DNA of 10,004 bases from JANWKQ01 sp040376605 (GCA_040376605.1 JBEIQI010000101.1:1-10004); one strand, 5' to 3'. Counted from the stretch's first letter, positions 1 through 6,390 are shown. Numbers and translations: made by a program. Notes: a model not told the origin generated them from the letters alone.

Positions 1-282
1 AAACCTTGCAAACAAAGAGTGATTACACAGGATATGCGTCAAAAAGATTTTGATAGTTTTATTACTACCGATGATCATGGAATGCAAATTACCGGCATGT
101 ATAAAGATCAAAAAGGAACTAAATGGTTTAAAGTTAAAAACTCATGGGGCACAGGCCATGGTAACGAATGCGGTGGATATTTTTACGCTTCTGAAAATTA
201 TGTAAGGTTAAGAACCATGAATTTTTTAGTACATAAAGATGGGATTACACAAGAAATAAAAAATAAGTTAGGCATTAAATAA
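1..282 (+). CDS. C1B-family cysteine aminopeptidase (bleomycin hydrolase / PepC type), C-terminal part
   Basis: The reading frame is open at the left edge, so only the last 93 codons are present. GTG at 19 and ATG at 34 are internal codons, not starts. Two catalytic-site signatures of the papain-like C1B family are visible: the His of TTDDHGMQITG and the Asn of VKNSWGT, with the usual ~25-residue spacing. The catalytic Cys would lie upstream, outside the window. The end, HKDGITQEIKNKLGIK, resembles the C-termini of Bacteroidota PepC-like proteins. Family members are usually homohexameric aminopeptidases that trim peptides in the cytosol or, in some Bacteroidota, after export. The missing N-terminus hides whether this copy has a signal peptide. 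A strong hairpin terminator follows the stop codon. The family call is confident; substrate and location are not. Confidence 0.92.
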   Translation, partial: KPCKQRVITQDMRQKDFDSFITTDDHGMQITGMYKDQKGTKWFKVKNSWGTGHGNECGGYFYASENYVRLRTMNFLVHKDGITQEIKNKLGIK

Positions 283-302
283 AATGCAGACAAGATTGAA
301 AT

Positions 303-330
303 AAAAAAGGGAGCAAATGCTCCCTTTTTT
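303..330. terminator. Bidirectional intrinsic terminator between convergent genes
   Basis: AAAAAAGGGAGCA is followed after two bases by its exact reverse complement TGCTCCCTTTTTT, giving a 13-bp perfect stem with a GC-rich core and a T-run on both strands. It lies 20 bases after the peptidase stop (+) and 18 bases after the lipoprotein stop (-), so it can end transcription from both sides. Confidence 0.93.
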
Positions 331-348
331 ATTGATGATAAATACCAT

Positions 349-534
349 TTATTTGCAATCGTAACCCAGAAGGGTATAAACTGCAATAGCATCATTATAG
401 TCTGCTTCGGAACTATAATTATCTCTGCACACGGTAATATTATTTTGTCCGGGTTTGGTACATGTTTTACAACAAGAACTTAAAGATCCGGCTACAACAA
501 ACATAACCGATACAACTAACATCATTTTTTTCAT
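349..534 (-). CDS. Small Cys-rich lipoprotein (paralogue A)
   Basis: This is a 61-residue protein of unknown function. Residues 1-20 form a lipoprotein signal peptide: MKK, a hydrophobic stretch, then a lipobox LSSC with the lipidated Cys at 21. The mature part is only about 41 residues and holds Cys 22, 25, 36 and 60, enough for two disulfides. It aligns without gaps to the protein at 625-810: every Cys is at the same position and 16 of 41 mature residues are identical, including CR..Y (36-40), DY (45-46) and GY.C (57-60). It is presumably periplasmic and anchored in a membrane by lipid. A TATATTTG promoter element lies 25 bases before the start, and the terminator at 303-330 follows it. I do not recognise a named family and propose no function beyond envelope attachment. 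Confidence 0.82.
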   Translation of the reverse strand: MKKMMLVVSVMFVVAGSLSSCCKTCTKPGQNNITVCRDNYSSEADYNDAIAVYTLLGYDCK

Positions 535-559
535 ATTCTTTTGGAGTTAAAAGTGCATA

Positions 560-567
560 CAAATATA
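560..567 (-). promoter_or_regulatory. Bacteroidota -7 promoter element for lipoprotein A
   Basis: On the minus strand this reads TATATTTG, a full match to TAnnTTTG, 25 bases upstream of the ATG at 534. No TTG is well spaced for the -33 element, so the call rests on the -7 box and its position. Confidence 0.5.
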
Positions 568-577
568 GCCAAAAAGG

Positions 578-600
578 CTCAAACACCTCAAGCACCTCAA
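578..600. repeat. Short 9-base direct repeat upstream of lipoprotein A promoter
   Basis: CTCAAACAC, CTCAAGCAC and CTCAA follow head to tail (2.5 copies of a 9-base unit). On the minus strand the repeat lies just upstream of the -7 box at 560-567, where an activator or the -33 contact would be expected. Confidence 0.5.
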
Positions 601-624
601 TCTTTCTTTATAAAGGAATGAAGA

Positions 625-810
625 CTATTGACAATTGTATCCTGCGAGCTCCATGGCCGCTAAGGCATTTTCGTAATCCGTTTGAGTATCATACTCACCA
701 CGACAAATGTCGACCGAAATTCCAAATGGTCCTGTACATTTTTGACAACAAGATGAAGCCGTTAAAACAATCACCAATAATACCGGTAAAATGAGTTTAA
801 TTCTGTTCAT
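625..810 (-). CDS. Small Cys-rich lipoprotein (paralogue B)
   Basis: This 61-residue protein has the same length and cysteine pattern as its neighbour A. Residues 1-20 are a hydrophobic signal (MNRIK start) ending in ASSC, a slightly relaxed lipobox with Cys 21 as lipid anchor. Cys 22, 25, 36 and 60 remain in the mature chain. Shared residues with A include CT.P (25-28), CR..Y (36-40), DY (45-46) and GY.C (57-60), whereas the signal peptides have drifted, as expected for an old tandem duplication. It starts 29 bases after the stop of the M14 peptidase on the same strand, so co-transcription with that gene is plausible. A weak promoter-like TATATTAG (830-837, minus strand) also precedes it. 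Function unknown; the product is inferred to be a periplasm-facing or surface lipoprotein. Confidence 0.82.
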   Translation of the reverse strand: MNRIKLILPVLLVIVLTASSCCQKCTGPFGISVDICRGEYDTQTDYENALAAMELAGYNCQ

Positions 811-839
811 ATTGAATATTTATTGATGCTAATATAGGA

Positions 840-2585
840 TTAATTTTGAGAAGTATAAACAGGATATTGCATATAAGACTCCTCGAAAAATGGGGATGCT
901 TTATAGATATAATAGAGCTGCTCCCAGCCATTATTGGCAAAAGCGGTATCCTGCTGCTTTTTGGCTTCAAAATCCTTTCTTAAGGCTTCGTTCTCCAACA
1001 ATATTTCATGCGCTTTGTCCTCCCAAACATAGTCGCTAAACCATTCCTTTTGTTGCAGCATACTATCAAAAAAGCCCCAGGCAAAATAAGAATCATAGGC
1101 TGTTGGCTCTAAAACGGAAGCTAAAAAATAATCGAAGCGGGTACCGGTTTTTATAAGGACATCCCCTTTATAAAACTGGCGATTGATGGTGATAGGTTCC
1201 ACTTTTACGTTTCTCTTCATATGATGCCCCTCATATGGATTAGCCGAAGATTGATAAGAAATAATTTTATATCCTTTCACCGATAATAGTTGGTCTTGCG
1301 TTAAAATATCCATAGGAACCTGGTTGATTTTTAGTTTGTTAATTACCGTGGACCAGGCTTGAGGAATGAGATAATAAACCGGTTTTTTAATACTATCGGT
1401 GCAAGCATATTCCCAATACATAGGAATTCTTTTTTTATAGGGTTGCAAAGTATCATAATACAATCGGGGTTTACCGGTTACTAAACTTTTTTTATAACCG
1501 GCAGAAAATCCAAGAAATTCTATGGAGCTATGTTGGGATTTATCTACTTTCCAATTTAAGGCAGTGTGTTGAGCTTGGGTAGTAAAATAAATGGATTGGC
1601 TTTTTACGGCTTTTAATTCTAAACCATTGGAATACATAAACCCAGCAGAGAACTTAAGAAATTCGAGAGTAGCCTCTACCCTTTTTGGATAAGGTTTGAG
1701 CATATGGGTTTCTAATACAAAACCGGGTACATTAAATAAGGCTGCGTATCCGGTGCTATAACGCGGAGAATCGTAAAAAGCCAATAATCCACTATCCGGC
1801 ACCTCTTCGAAGCCATTTACATAAGGGGCCACCGGCCAACCTTTGGCATCCATGTGTTGTGTGGCATTGGGTAAAATTTCGTTGTATAAATATTGACTGA
1901 TACGTTTCTCCAGCTTGTTTTTTTGTGTGGTGAGCAAGGTAAAAGTATATTGGTAATCAGCTCCATTGCTTACGTGAGTGTCAATAAATAAGTCCGGTTG
2001 GAGCCATTGAAATATCCCAACAAAACTTTCGGTGTTTTTGGTATCCATTTTTATAAAATCTCTATTAAGATCGAGGTTGCGGGCATTACCTCTGAATCCG
2101 TATTGTTCCGGGCCATCCTGATTAGCCCTGCTACAACAAGAACGATTTAAAGAGCCATCGATATTATACACAGGGATAATACAAATACAGGTATTTCTGA
2201 TGAGCGAATCATTTTTAGATAAGATCCATTCGGATAATAACAAAGAAGCATCTATCCCATCAGGTTCACCCGGATGAATCCCATTCATAATAAGCAAAAC
2301 GGGTACGGTTCTTTTATCAATCACCTCCTTTTTAAAATTCTTACCACCATACAACACAAATAAATGGAGGGGTCTTCCAACATCGGTACTACCCTTCTCT
2401 AAAAGAAATGCATGTTTGTATTTTTTATCCAGTTGTTTATATAAATCAATGGTTTCATCGTAGGTAAACGACTTATTGTCTTTGTATTGCAGCGGCACTA
2501 TTTGGGCTTTAACAGCCTGTGCATAAAGGCTTAAAAAAAATATAAACAGATAAAATATATTCCGTATTATTGCATAACGGAACAT
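840..2585 (-). CDS. Secreted M14-family zinc carboxypeptidase
   Basis: Exported metallopeptidase, 581 residues from the chosen start. Residues 1-27 form a signal peptide (FRYAIIRN, hydrophobic core, then AQAVKA|Q). The M14 catalytic set is complete: zinc ligands H104 and E107 in NGIHPGEPDG, third ligand H204 in DTH, substrate-carboxylate Arg in NLDLNRDF (R175), and the general-base Glu in FVLETH (E292). It should therefore be an active carboxypeptidase-like enzyme. The roughly 240 residues after the catalytic domain form a second region with a conserved-looking YFAWGFFDSMLQQKEWFSDY stretch, which I associate with Bacteroidota M14 proteins of this size. An in-frame ATG pair at 2625-2630 would add 15 residues. 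I prefer ATG at 2585 because it gives a normal signal peptide and leaves 61 rather than 16 bases to the divergent gene. Peptide substrate unknown. Two small lipoprotein genes follow downstream. Confidence 0.9.
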   Translation of the reverse strand: MFRYAIIRNIFYLFIFFLSLYAQAVKAQIVPLQYKDNKSFTYDETIDLYKQLDKKYKHAFLLEKGSTDVGRPLHLFVLYGGKNFKKEVIDKRTVPVLLIMNGIHPGEPDGIDASLLLSEWILSKNDSLIRNTCICIIPVYNIDGSLNRSCCSRANQDGPEQYGFRGNARNLDLNRDFIKMDTKNTESFVGIFQWLQPDLFIDTHVSNGADYQYTFTLLTTQKNKLEKRISQYLYNEILPNATQHMDAKGWPVAPYVNGFEEVPDSGLLAFYDSPRYSTGYAALFNVPGFVLETHMLKPYPKRVEATLEFLKFSAGFMYSNGLELKAVKSQSIYFTTQAQHTALNWKVDKSQHSSIEFLGFSAGYKKSLVTGKPRLYYDTLQPYKKRIPMYWEYACTDSIKKPVYYLIPQAWSTVINKLKINQVPMDILTQDQLLSVKGYKIISYQSSANPYEGHHMKRNVKVEPITINRQFYKGDVLIKTGTRFDYFLASVLEPTAYDSYFAWGFFDSMLQQKEWFSDYVWEDKAHEILLENEALRKDFEAKKQQDTAFANNGWEQLYYIYKASPFFEESYMQYPVYTSQN

Positions 2586-2597
2586 AAATAGCTTAAT

Positions 2598-2605
2598 TAG
2601 GTTTC
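2598..2605 (+). promoter_or_regulatory. Possible -7 promoter element for the DUF3127/FkbM pair
   Basis: TAGGTTTC matches TAnnTTTG at all but the last base and lies 41 bases ahead of the ATG at 2647. It falls in the short divergent gap with the M14 gene. No -33 element is clear, so this is weak. Confidence 0.3.
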
Positions 2606-2646
2606 GAAGTAGATTAAAAAAAATCATCATTTTCTAAAAAATAGGT

Positions 2647-3039
2647 ATGGAAATTAAGGGCAAGTTACAAATTATATTGGGCCTAACTGAAGGCCAGGGT
2701 AAAAACGGACCTTGGAAAAAACAAGATTTTATTCTTGAAACCATGGATCAATATCCTAAGAAGATTTGTATGAATGTTTGGGGAGAAAAAGTAGATGAAT
2801 TAAAAAGATATAAAATAGGTGATATCATTACTTGTTCTTTAGATATCAGCAGCAGAGAATATAACGGAAAATGGTATACCGATATCCGTGCATGGAAAAT
2901 TCAGGCTGGAGATTCAACCGGAAGCAATAATAATTCGGGTAATGACTATGTTCCATTTTCGAATACTGAACCGGGAGTAGTTACCGATAATGGCATCAAC
3001 TCAAATACGAATAATTGGGAAGGTGATCTTCCCTTCTAG
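2647..3039 (+). CDS. DUF3127 OB-fold protein with SSB-like acidic C-terminal tip
   Basis: This 130-residue protein matches the Bacteroidota DUF3127 pattern: an N-terminal MEIKGKL strand, GPWKKQDFILET, then QYPKKICMNVWGEKVDEL and a YKIGDIITCSLDISSREYNGK core, consistent with an OB-fold (about residues 1-87). Residues 88-123 are a disordered Ser/Asn/Gly-rich linker. The chain ends in WEGDLPF, closely resembling the acidic DDIPF-type tip by which bacterial SSB recruits repair and replication partners. The architecture (OB-fold, flexible linker, acidic hydrophobic tip) is therefore SSB-like although the sequence is not canonical SSB. Single-stranded nucleic acid binding is an inference from this layout. 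The FkbM methyltransferase ATG follows 29 bases after the stop on the same strand, so the two are probably co-transcribed. Confidence 0.85.
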   Translation: MEIKGKLQIILGLTEGQGKNGPWKKQDFILETMDQYPKKICMNVWGEKVDELKRYKIGDIITCSLDISSREYNGKWYTDIRAWKIQAGDSTGSNNNSGNDYVPFSNTEPGVVTDNGINSNTNNWEGDLPF

Positions 3040-3046
3040 CCACTGA

Positions 3047-3060
3047 TAGTTGCTAGTTGC
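3047..3060. repeat. Perfect tandem 7-base repeat
   Basis: TAGTTGC occurs twice in direct succession in the short spacer between the DUF3127 and methyltransferase genes. It may be a slippage product and has no evident function. Confidence 0.6.
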
Positions 3061-3068
3061 CAACGGAC

Positions 3069-3854
3069 ATGCTAAAAAGACTCTTTAAATCCTATTCACA
3101 TAATTTTATTTTGAAGCAATTGGCCGGATTTGGTCGTGCCATGAATAGGCTCTATGAAAATAGAAATCATGATATTCAGAGCAATGGCGAACTCCGAATC
3201 ATTAAAAAAATAGCTAGGTTAGAACCATCTGTTATTATCGACGGTGGCGCTAATACAGGGAATTATTCGCAATTGTTGTTGGCAAATATTCCCAAAGCAA
3301 CCATCTATGCTTTTGAACCAGTAAAAAATACTTTTTTAGACCTCGAAAAAAAATTAGCCGGAAATACTTTATTGCATCTAATTAATAAAGGACTTTATAA
3401 AGAAAATACCGAAAAGGAAATACATCTTTTTCCTTCCGACAAACATTCTTCTATCTACACCATCGATGGAATGAAAAATGAGCTGAATACGACTACTACA
3501 ATCCATTTAGTAGCCGGTGATAGCTTTGCTCAAGAAAATAAAATAGACTCTATCGATTTTTTAAAATTAGATGTAGAAGGTGCCGAGTACGATGCCCTAC
3601 TTGGATTCGAAAAAATGCTGAGCGCCGGAAAAATAAGAGCCATTCAATTCGAATACGGATATATTAATATTTCAACCAAAAAATTATTGATAGATTTTTA
3701 TCAGATTTTTGAAAAATACGGGTATCAGGTAGGAAAAATATTTCCACTGTCGGTTGAATTTCGTCCCTATCAATTTAAGTATGAGGATTTTTTAGGTCCC
3801 AATTTTATTGCGGTAAAAAAAACAGATACGGAACTCATTGATTTGATTCGTTAA
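3069..3854 (+). CDS. FkbM-family SAM-dependent methyltransferase
   Basis: Soluble 261-residue class I methyltransferase. Motif I (SAM binding) is VIIDGGANTGNYS at residues 55-67, the acidic end of strand 2 is YAFEPV at 80-85, and DFLKLDVEGAE at 163-173 is the hallmark FkbM motif. The closing strands carry IRAIQFEYG (189-197) and PNFIAVKK (244-251). FkbM proteins usually O-methylate sugars or other small molecules in glycan, polyketide or lipid pathways; the substrate here cannot be read from the sequence, and no glycosyltransferase neighbour helps. ATG at 3069 is chosen over an in-frame TTG at 3057, which would add only four residues. It sits 29 bases behind the DUF3127 gene and converges with the kinase gene. 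I see no clear terminator in the 53-base gap after it. Confidence 0.9.
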   Translation: MLKRLFKSYSHNFILKQLAGFGRAMNRLYENRNHDIQSNGELRIIKKIARLEPSVIIDGGANTGNYSQLLLANIPKATIYAFEPVKNTFLDLEKKLAGNTLLHLINKGLYKENTEKEIHLFPSDKHSSIYTIDGMKNELNTTTTIHLVAGDSFAQENKIDSIDFLKLDVEGAEYDALLGFEKMLSAGKIRAIQFEYGYINISTKKLLIDFYQIFEKYGYQVGKIFPLSVEFRPYQFKYEDFLGPNFIAVKKTDTELIDLIR

Positions 3855-3907
3855 TTCCATTTTGTGCAGCAAAGACAATAACGGAAGACAGGAAAAACGT
3901 TCAACAA

Positions 3908-5593
3908 CTATTTATATTTTCTTCTTCTAATAATAGAATAAGCCAATATAATGGAAATAACACCGGCAATCCATAAACCCGCCAGTGAGAAATAATTGAG
4001 TCCAAAAGAGGTCATCATATGCGATGGAAACGGAACCGTAGCCATAATGGAACTGGCGATGAGTAATGCAAAAATAATGAGGGTTAAAGAAATTCTATTG
4101 GTAACACTATCCATTTTCTTTAACAAATAACCATAGCCCTGATGCTCTACCTCGAATCGTAACCTACCCTTACGCATGGCTTGCATAATTTGCTTTACCT
4201 CATAAGGAAAGGAGGTGAACAAGGCCGATACCGTATTAAAACGGGCATTTAAATCGTGATAAATATTTTGAGGCTTCAGCCTTTCCTTCATTACCTTGGC
4301 TCCCCATGGTTTAATAAAATCGTAGGTGCGGAAATTAGGATGCATTATTTTACCAATACCCTCTAAAATGGCCAGTGCTCTAAAAATAATATAGATATCG
4401 CCCGGAACTTTTAATTGATAATCGAGCATAATTTTTTGCAGTCGATTAATCATATCTGCAATACTGGCTTCACTAACATCTAAACTGGCATAATCTAAAA
4501 TTAACTCCTGAATATCATATTCAAAAGCTCGGTTATCGGTAATATTTTCTTCGATAGCCAACTTCCTTAAAGCTTCGGCAGCAGCCCTGGCATCCTGCTG
4601 GGCAATAGAAATAAATACCATAGAAAAGTTGTATTTATCCCTACGCATGAGATGCCCCACCATGCCAAAATCGATTAAAACAATTTTGCCTTTTGAATTA
4701 ACTAATACATTTCCGGGATGCGGATCAGCATGGAAAGAGCCTTGCTCGAAAATCATTTCTAAATAAATACCCATACCTAACTCCACCAGCTTCTGCGGAT
4801 TTAATCCCCAGGCTTTTAACTGCTCTACATTGGTAATTTTGCAACCATCGGCAAATTCCATCGTAAGCATTCGCCTGCTGGAGTATTCCTTATAAACTTT
4901 TGGAATATATAAATTAGGATTATTGGCATACAGGGTTCTAAACTTTTGAATGTTTCTGGCTTCATTAGAATAGTCTAACTCACGAGTCATACTTCTTTCA
5001 AAAACCCTTACAACATCTCCGGCATTTAATACTCCCTGACGTTTTAAATATCTATCGGCCCGCCTAACAATATCGGCCAAAATGGTTAAATCTCTTTCAA
5101 TGGCCTCCTGTGCTTCGGGGCGCTGAATTTTTACTACTACCTTATCTCCATTATGCAATTTGGCCATATGCACCTGTCCGATAGACGCGGAAGCCAAGGG
5201 CTCAACATTAAATTCGGCATAAATTTCTTCCAGTTCCAAACCCGATTCTTCTTTAATAATCCGGCGAACTTCCTGGTAACTAAAAGGTGGTACTTTATCT
5301 TGTAATTTTTCGAATTCCTTAATAAGGGGCTCCGGCAACATATCGGGCCGGTTACTCATAATTTGGGCCAGTTTTACAAAGGTAGGACCCAACTCCTCCA
5401 CTACCATCCTAATTCTTTCCCAACGGGTAGATTCAAAAACCGGCTTTTCGTTACGCGACCAATTAATTCTTCTATTTTCGCTAACAAAATTGCGCAAGGT
5501 AGAATTCACCACAATATCCTCAAATCCATACTTAATAAGTATCGATATGATTTCACGAACACGGCCAATATTGCGAAATGTTTGCTTGAGCAT
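3908..5593 (-). CDS. AarF/UbiB/ABC1-family atypical protein kinase-like membrane protein
   Basis: This 561-residue protein carries the UbiB/ABC1 motifs in order. The family KxGQ-type helix appears as KLAQ at 74-77 within ELGPTFVKLAQIMSNRPD. The Ala-rich nucleotide loop is ASASIGQV at 134-141, the ATP-contacting Lys is in VVVKIQRP (K155), and ExD is in RELDYSNEA (204-212). The catalytic loop is HADPHPGN (288-295) and the metal-binding DFG is 308-310. Two hydrophobic helices at about 501-520 and 533-554, followed by RRRKYK, anchor the C-terminus in the inner membrane. Family members support quinone (ubiquinone or menaquinone) biosynthesis or lipid homeostasis, with ATPase rather than proven protein-kinase activity. 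The first Gly of KxGQ is Ala here. Its own promoter (5621-5628) suggests independent transcription, although the phasin-like gene lies just upstream on the same strand. Confidence 0.93.
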   Translation of the reverse strand: MLKQTFRNIGRVREIISILIKYGFEDIVVNSTLRNFVSENRRINWSRNEKPVFESTRWERIRMVVEELGPTFVKLAQIMSNRPDMLPEPLIKEFEKLQDKVPPFSYQEVRRIIKEESGLELEEIYAEFNVEPLASASIGQVHMAKLHNGDKVVVKIQRPEAQEAIERDLTILADIVRRADRYLKRQGVLNAGDVVRVFERSMTRELDYSNEARNIQKFRTLYANNPNLYIPKVYKEYSSRRMLTMEFADGCKITNVEQLKAWGLNPQKLVELGMGIYLEMIFEQGSFHADPHPGNVLVNSKGKIVLIDFGMVGHLMRRDKYNFSMVFISIAQQDARAAAEALRKLAIEENITDNRAFEYDIQELILDYASLDVSEASIADMINRLQKIMLDYQLKVPGDIYIIFRALAILEGIGKIMHPNFRTYDFIKPWGAKVMKERLKPQNIYHDLNARFNTVSALFTSFPYEVKQIMQAMRKGRLRFEVEHQGYGYLLKKMDSVTNRISLTLIIFALLIASSIMATVPFPSHMMTSFGLNYFSLAGLWIAGVISIILAYSIIRRRKYK

Positions 5594-5620
5594 GATTGGG
5601 TAAGGGGTGAATTATACTGG

Positions 5621-5628
5621 CAAAAATA
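5621..5628 (-). promoter_or_regulatory. Bacteroidota -7 promoter element for the UbiB-family gene
   Basis: On the minus strand this reads TATTTTTG, a full match to TAnnTTTG, 27 bases before the ATG at 5593. A T-rich triplet lies 18 bases upstream as a possible -33 contact. The terminator of the upstream gene ends before this point, which fits a separate transcript. Confidence 0.55.
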
Positions 5629-5691
5629 CCAAAATTGTTGATAGGTAAAGGAATGAGCCCGTAAAATTGGGTATTATGGCCAGGTAAAGGC

Positions 5692-5726
5692 AAAAAAAAA
5701 CCGAATGATAGATCATCCGGCTTTTT
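5692..5726 (-). terminator. Intrinsic terminator downstream of the phasin-like gene
   Basis: On the minus strand an 8-bp stem CCGGATGA / TCATTCGG (one G-T pair) with loop TCTA is followed by a run of nine T. The stem is 5701-5708 paired with 5713-5720. It begins about 30 bases after the stop of the gene at 5756-6088. The other strand also has a short T-run (5722-5726), but no rightward gene ends here. Confidence 0.88.
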
Positions 5727-5755
5727 ACATCTTTGGTTATATGAAATGGTACTAA

Positions 5756-6088
5756 TTACTTAGCAGTTTCAGCTTTTGGAGCGGCTTTTTTAGCAGATCC
5801 TCCTAATTCACCTTCAAGTTCGGCTACTCTTTTCTTTAAATCAGCCAATTCCTCTTCTTTGGTTTTGTTTTTAAACTTATCGGTAAACTCATGTAATTTA
5901 GCTTCAGCCTCTTCCTTTTTGGTTTTAGCTTTTTCTAAAAAATCATCTACCATTTTTTTACCATCCTCAGAGCTAATTTTTCCTTTAGCTACTAATTCGT
6001 TTACTGAAGCTTCAAATTTTTCAGAAGCGGTTGCCATTAAATCTACACCTGCGTGTAAGAAATTTTTAAATGCTGTGTTAAGTTCCAT
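5756..6088 (-). CDS. Phasin-like coiled-coil protein
   Basis: Cytosolic 110-residue protein, almost wholly helical by composition and with no signal peptide. The N-terminal third has FLHAGVDLMATASEKFEASVNELVAKGKISSEDGKKMVDDF (written in parts: helix 5-31, then LVAKGKIS at 32-39). This resembles phasin-like and polyhydroxyalkanoate granule-associated proteins, where a conserved 'LV.KGK...E.G...' turn joins two helices. Residues 45-96 are rich in K and E with L81, L84, V88, L91 and L95 at near-heptad spacing, indicating a coiled coil. The tail 99-110 is an Ala/Lys/Pro stretch like those of PhaF-type or histone-like tails. It has its own promoter (6128-6135) and terminator. No PHA synthase is in view, so a storage-granule role is unproven; a stress-related or membrane-surface scaffold is equally possible. 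Confidence 0.72.
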   Translation of the reverse strand: MELNTAFKNFLHAGVDLMATASEKFEASVNELVAKGKISSEDGKKMVDDFLEKAKTKKEEAEAKLHEFTDKFKNKTKEEELADLKKRVAELEGELGGSAKKAAPKAETAK

Positions 6089-6127
6089 AATTTCTATTTT
6101 TTAAAGGGTTATTAATGTTATTTGTTT

Positions 6128-6135
6128 CAAAGTTA
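6128..6135 (-). promoter_or_regulatory. Bacteroidota -7 promoter element for the phasin-like gene
   Basis: On the minus strand this reads TAACTTTG, a full match to TAnnTTTG, 39 bases ahead of the ATG at 6088. A TTTTG lies 14 bases further upstream, somewhat close for the -33 element. Confidence 0.6.
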
Positions 6136-6200
6136 CAGGGGTTTCTTTTCAAAATCTATGCGCAAAATCATATTGGCAGAAATATTTTGGTAGGGCTACA

Positions 6201-6225
6201 GATAACGGACTGATAATGAGGATAA
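6201..6225. repeat. Three GATAA repeats in the divergent control region
   Basis: GATAA occurs at 6201-6205, 6212-6216 and 6221-6225, with starts 11 and 9 bases apart, so all three face roughly the same side of the helix. They end three bases before the palindrome at 6228. Whether they bind anything is unknown. Confidence 0.4.
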
Positions 6226-6227
6226 TA

Positions 6228-6251
6228 AAATTTAACTTATAAGTTAAATTT
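6228..6251. promoter_or_regulatory. 24-bp perfect palindrome, candidate operator
   Basis: AAATTTAACTTA is followed directly by its exact reverse complement, with no spacer. It lies between the divergent phasin-like (-) and XRE regulator (+) genes, 140 bases from both start codons. It is all A/T except for one C and one G, so a terminator role is unlikely. Perfect two-fold symmetry fits a dimeric regulator site, and the XRE protein encoded next to it is the obvious candidate, by inference only. Confidence 0.55.
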
Positions 6252-6264
6252 AAATTCAATAAGC

Positions 6265-6307
6265 TGCCAAAACTCTGCCATTACTGACATTTTATGACAA
6301 CCTGTCC
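6265..6307. promoter_or_regulatory. Array of five TGNCA-like pentamers
   Basis: TGCCA (6265), TGCCA (6276), TGACA (6285), TGACA (6295) and TGTCC (6303) follow at start-to-start distances of 11, 9, 10 and 8 bases, close to one helical turn each. The array ends 50 bases before the -7 box of the XRE gene, a normal place for activator sites. The last copy differs at its final base. Confidence 0.45.
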
Positions 6308-6356
6308 GTATTTTTCACTTAAAAGTAAAAAAAATGGTATTCCTATCATCAATTCA

Positions 6357-6364
6357 TAACTTTG
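6357..6364 (+). promoter_or_regulatory. Bacteroidota -7 promoter element for the XRE regulator
   Basis: TAACTTTG is a full match to TAnnTTTG, 26 bases ahead of the ATG at 6391. TGG at 6335-6337 lies 19 bases upstream as a partial -33 element. Confidence 0.6.
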
Positions 6365-6390
6365 GCAAATAATTCGCAGGTAAAACTGGT

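Noticed and set aside
2586..2630. Fifteen extra N-terminal residues of the M14 peptidase
   Set aside because: An in-frame ATG pair exists, but it would put a charged 15-residue extension before a good signal peptide and almost abut the divergent gene. Kept only as an alternative start.
3057..3068. TTG start for the FkbM methyltransferase
   Set aside because: It adds only MPTD and lies in a tandem 7-base repeat. The ATG at 3069 begins a natural MLKRLFK sequence.
5859..6104. Rightward open frame opposite the phasin-like gene
   Set aside because: It is antisense to a gene with its own promoter and terminator, and its Ser/Leu/Phe-rich composition is that of an antisense frame to a Lys/Glu-rich gene.
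6335..6350. Sigma-54-like -24/-12 promoter ahead of the XRE gene
   Set aside because: A TGG is present together with upstream TGNCA repeats, but the -12 GC is missing, and a perfect TAACTTTG housekeeping box lies just downstream.
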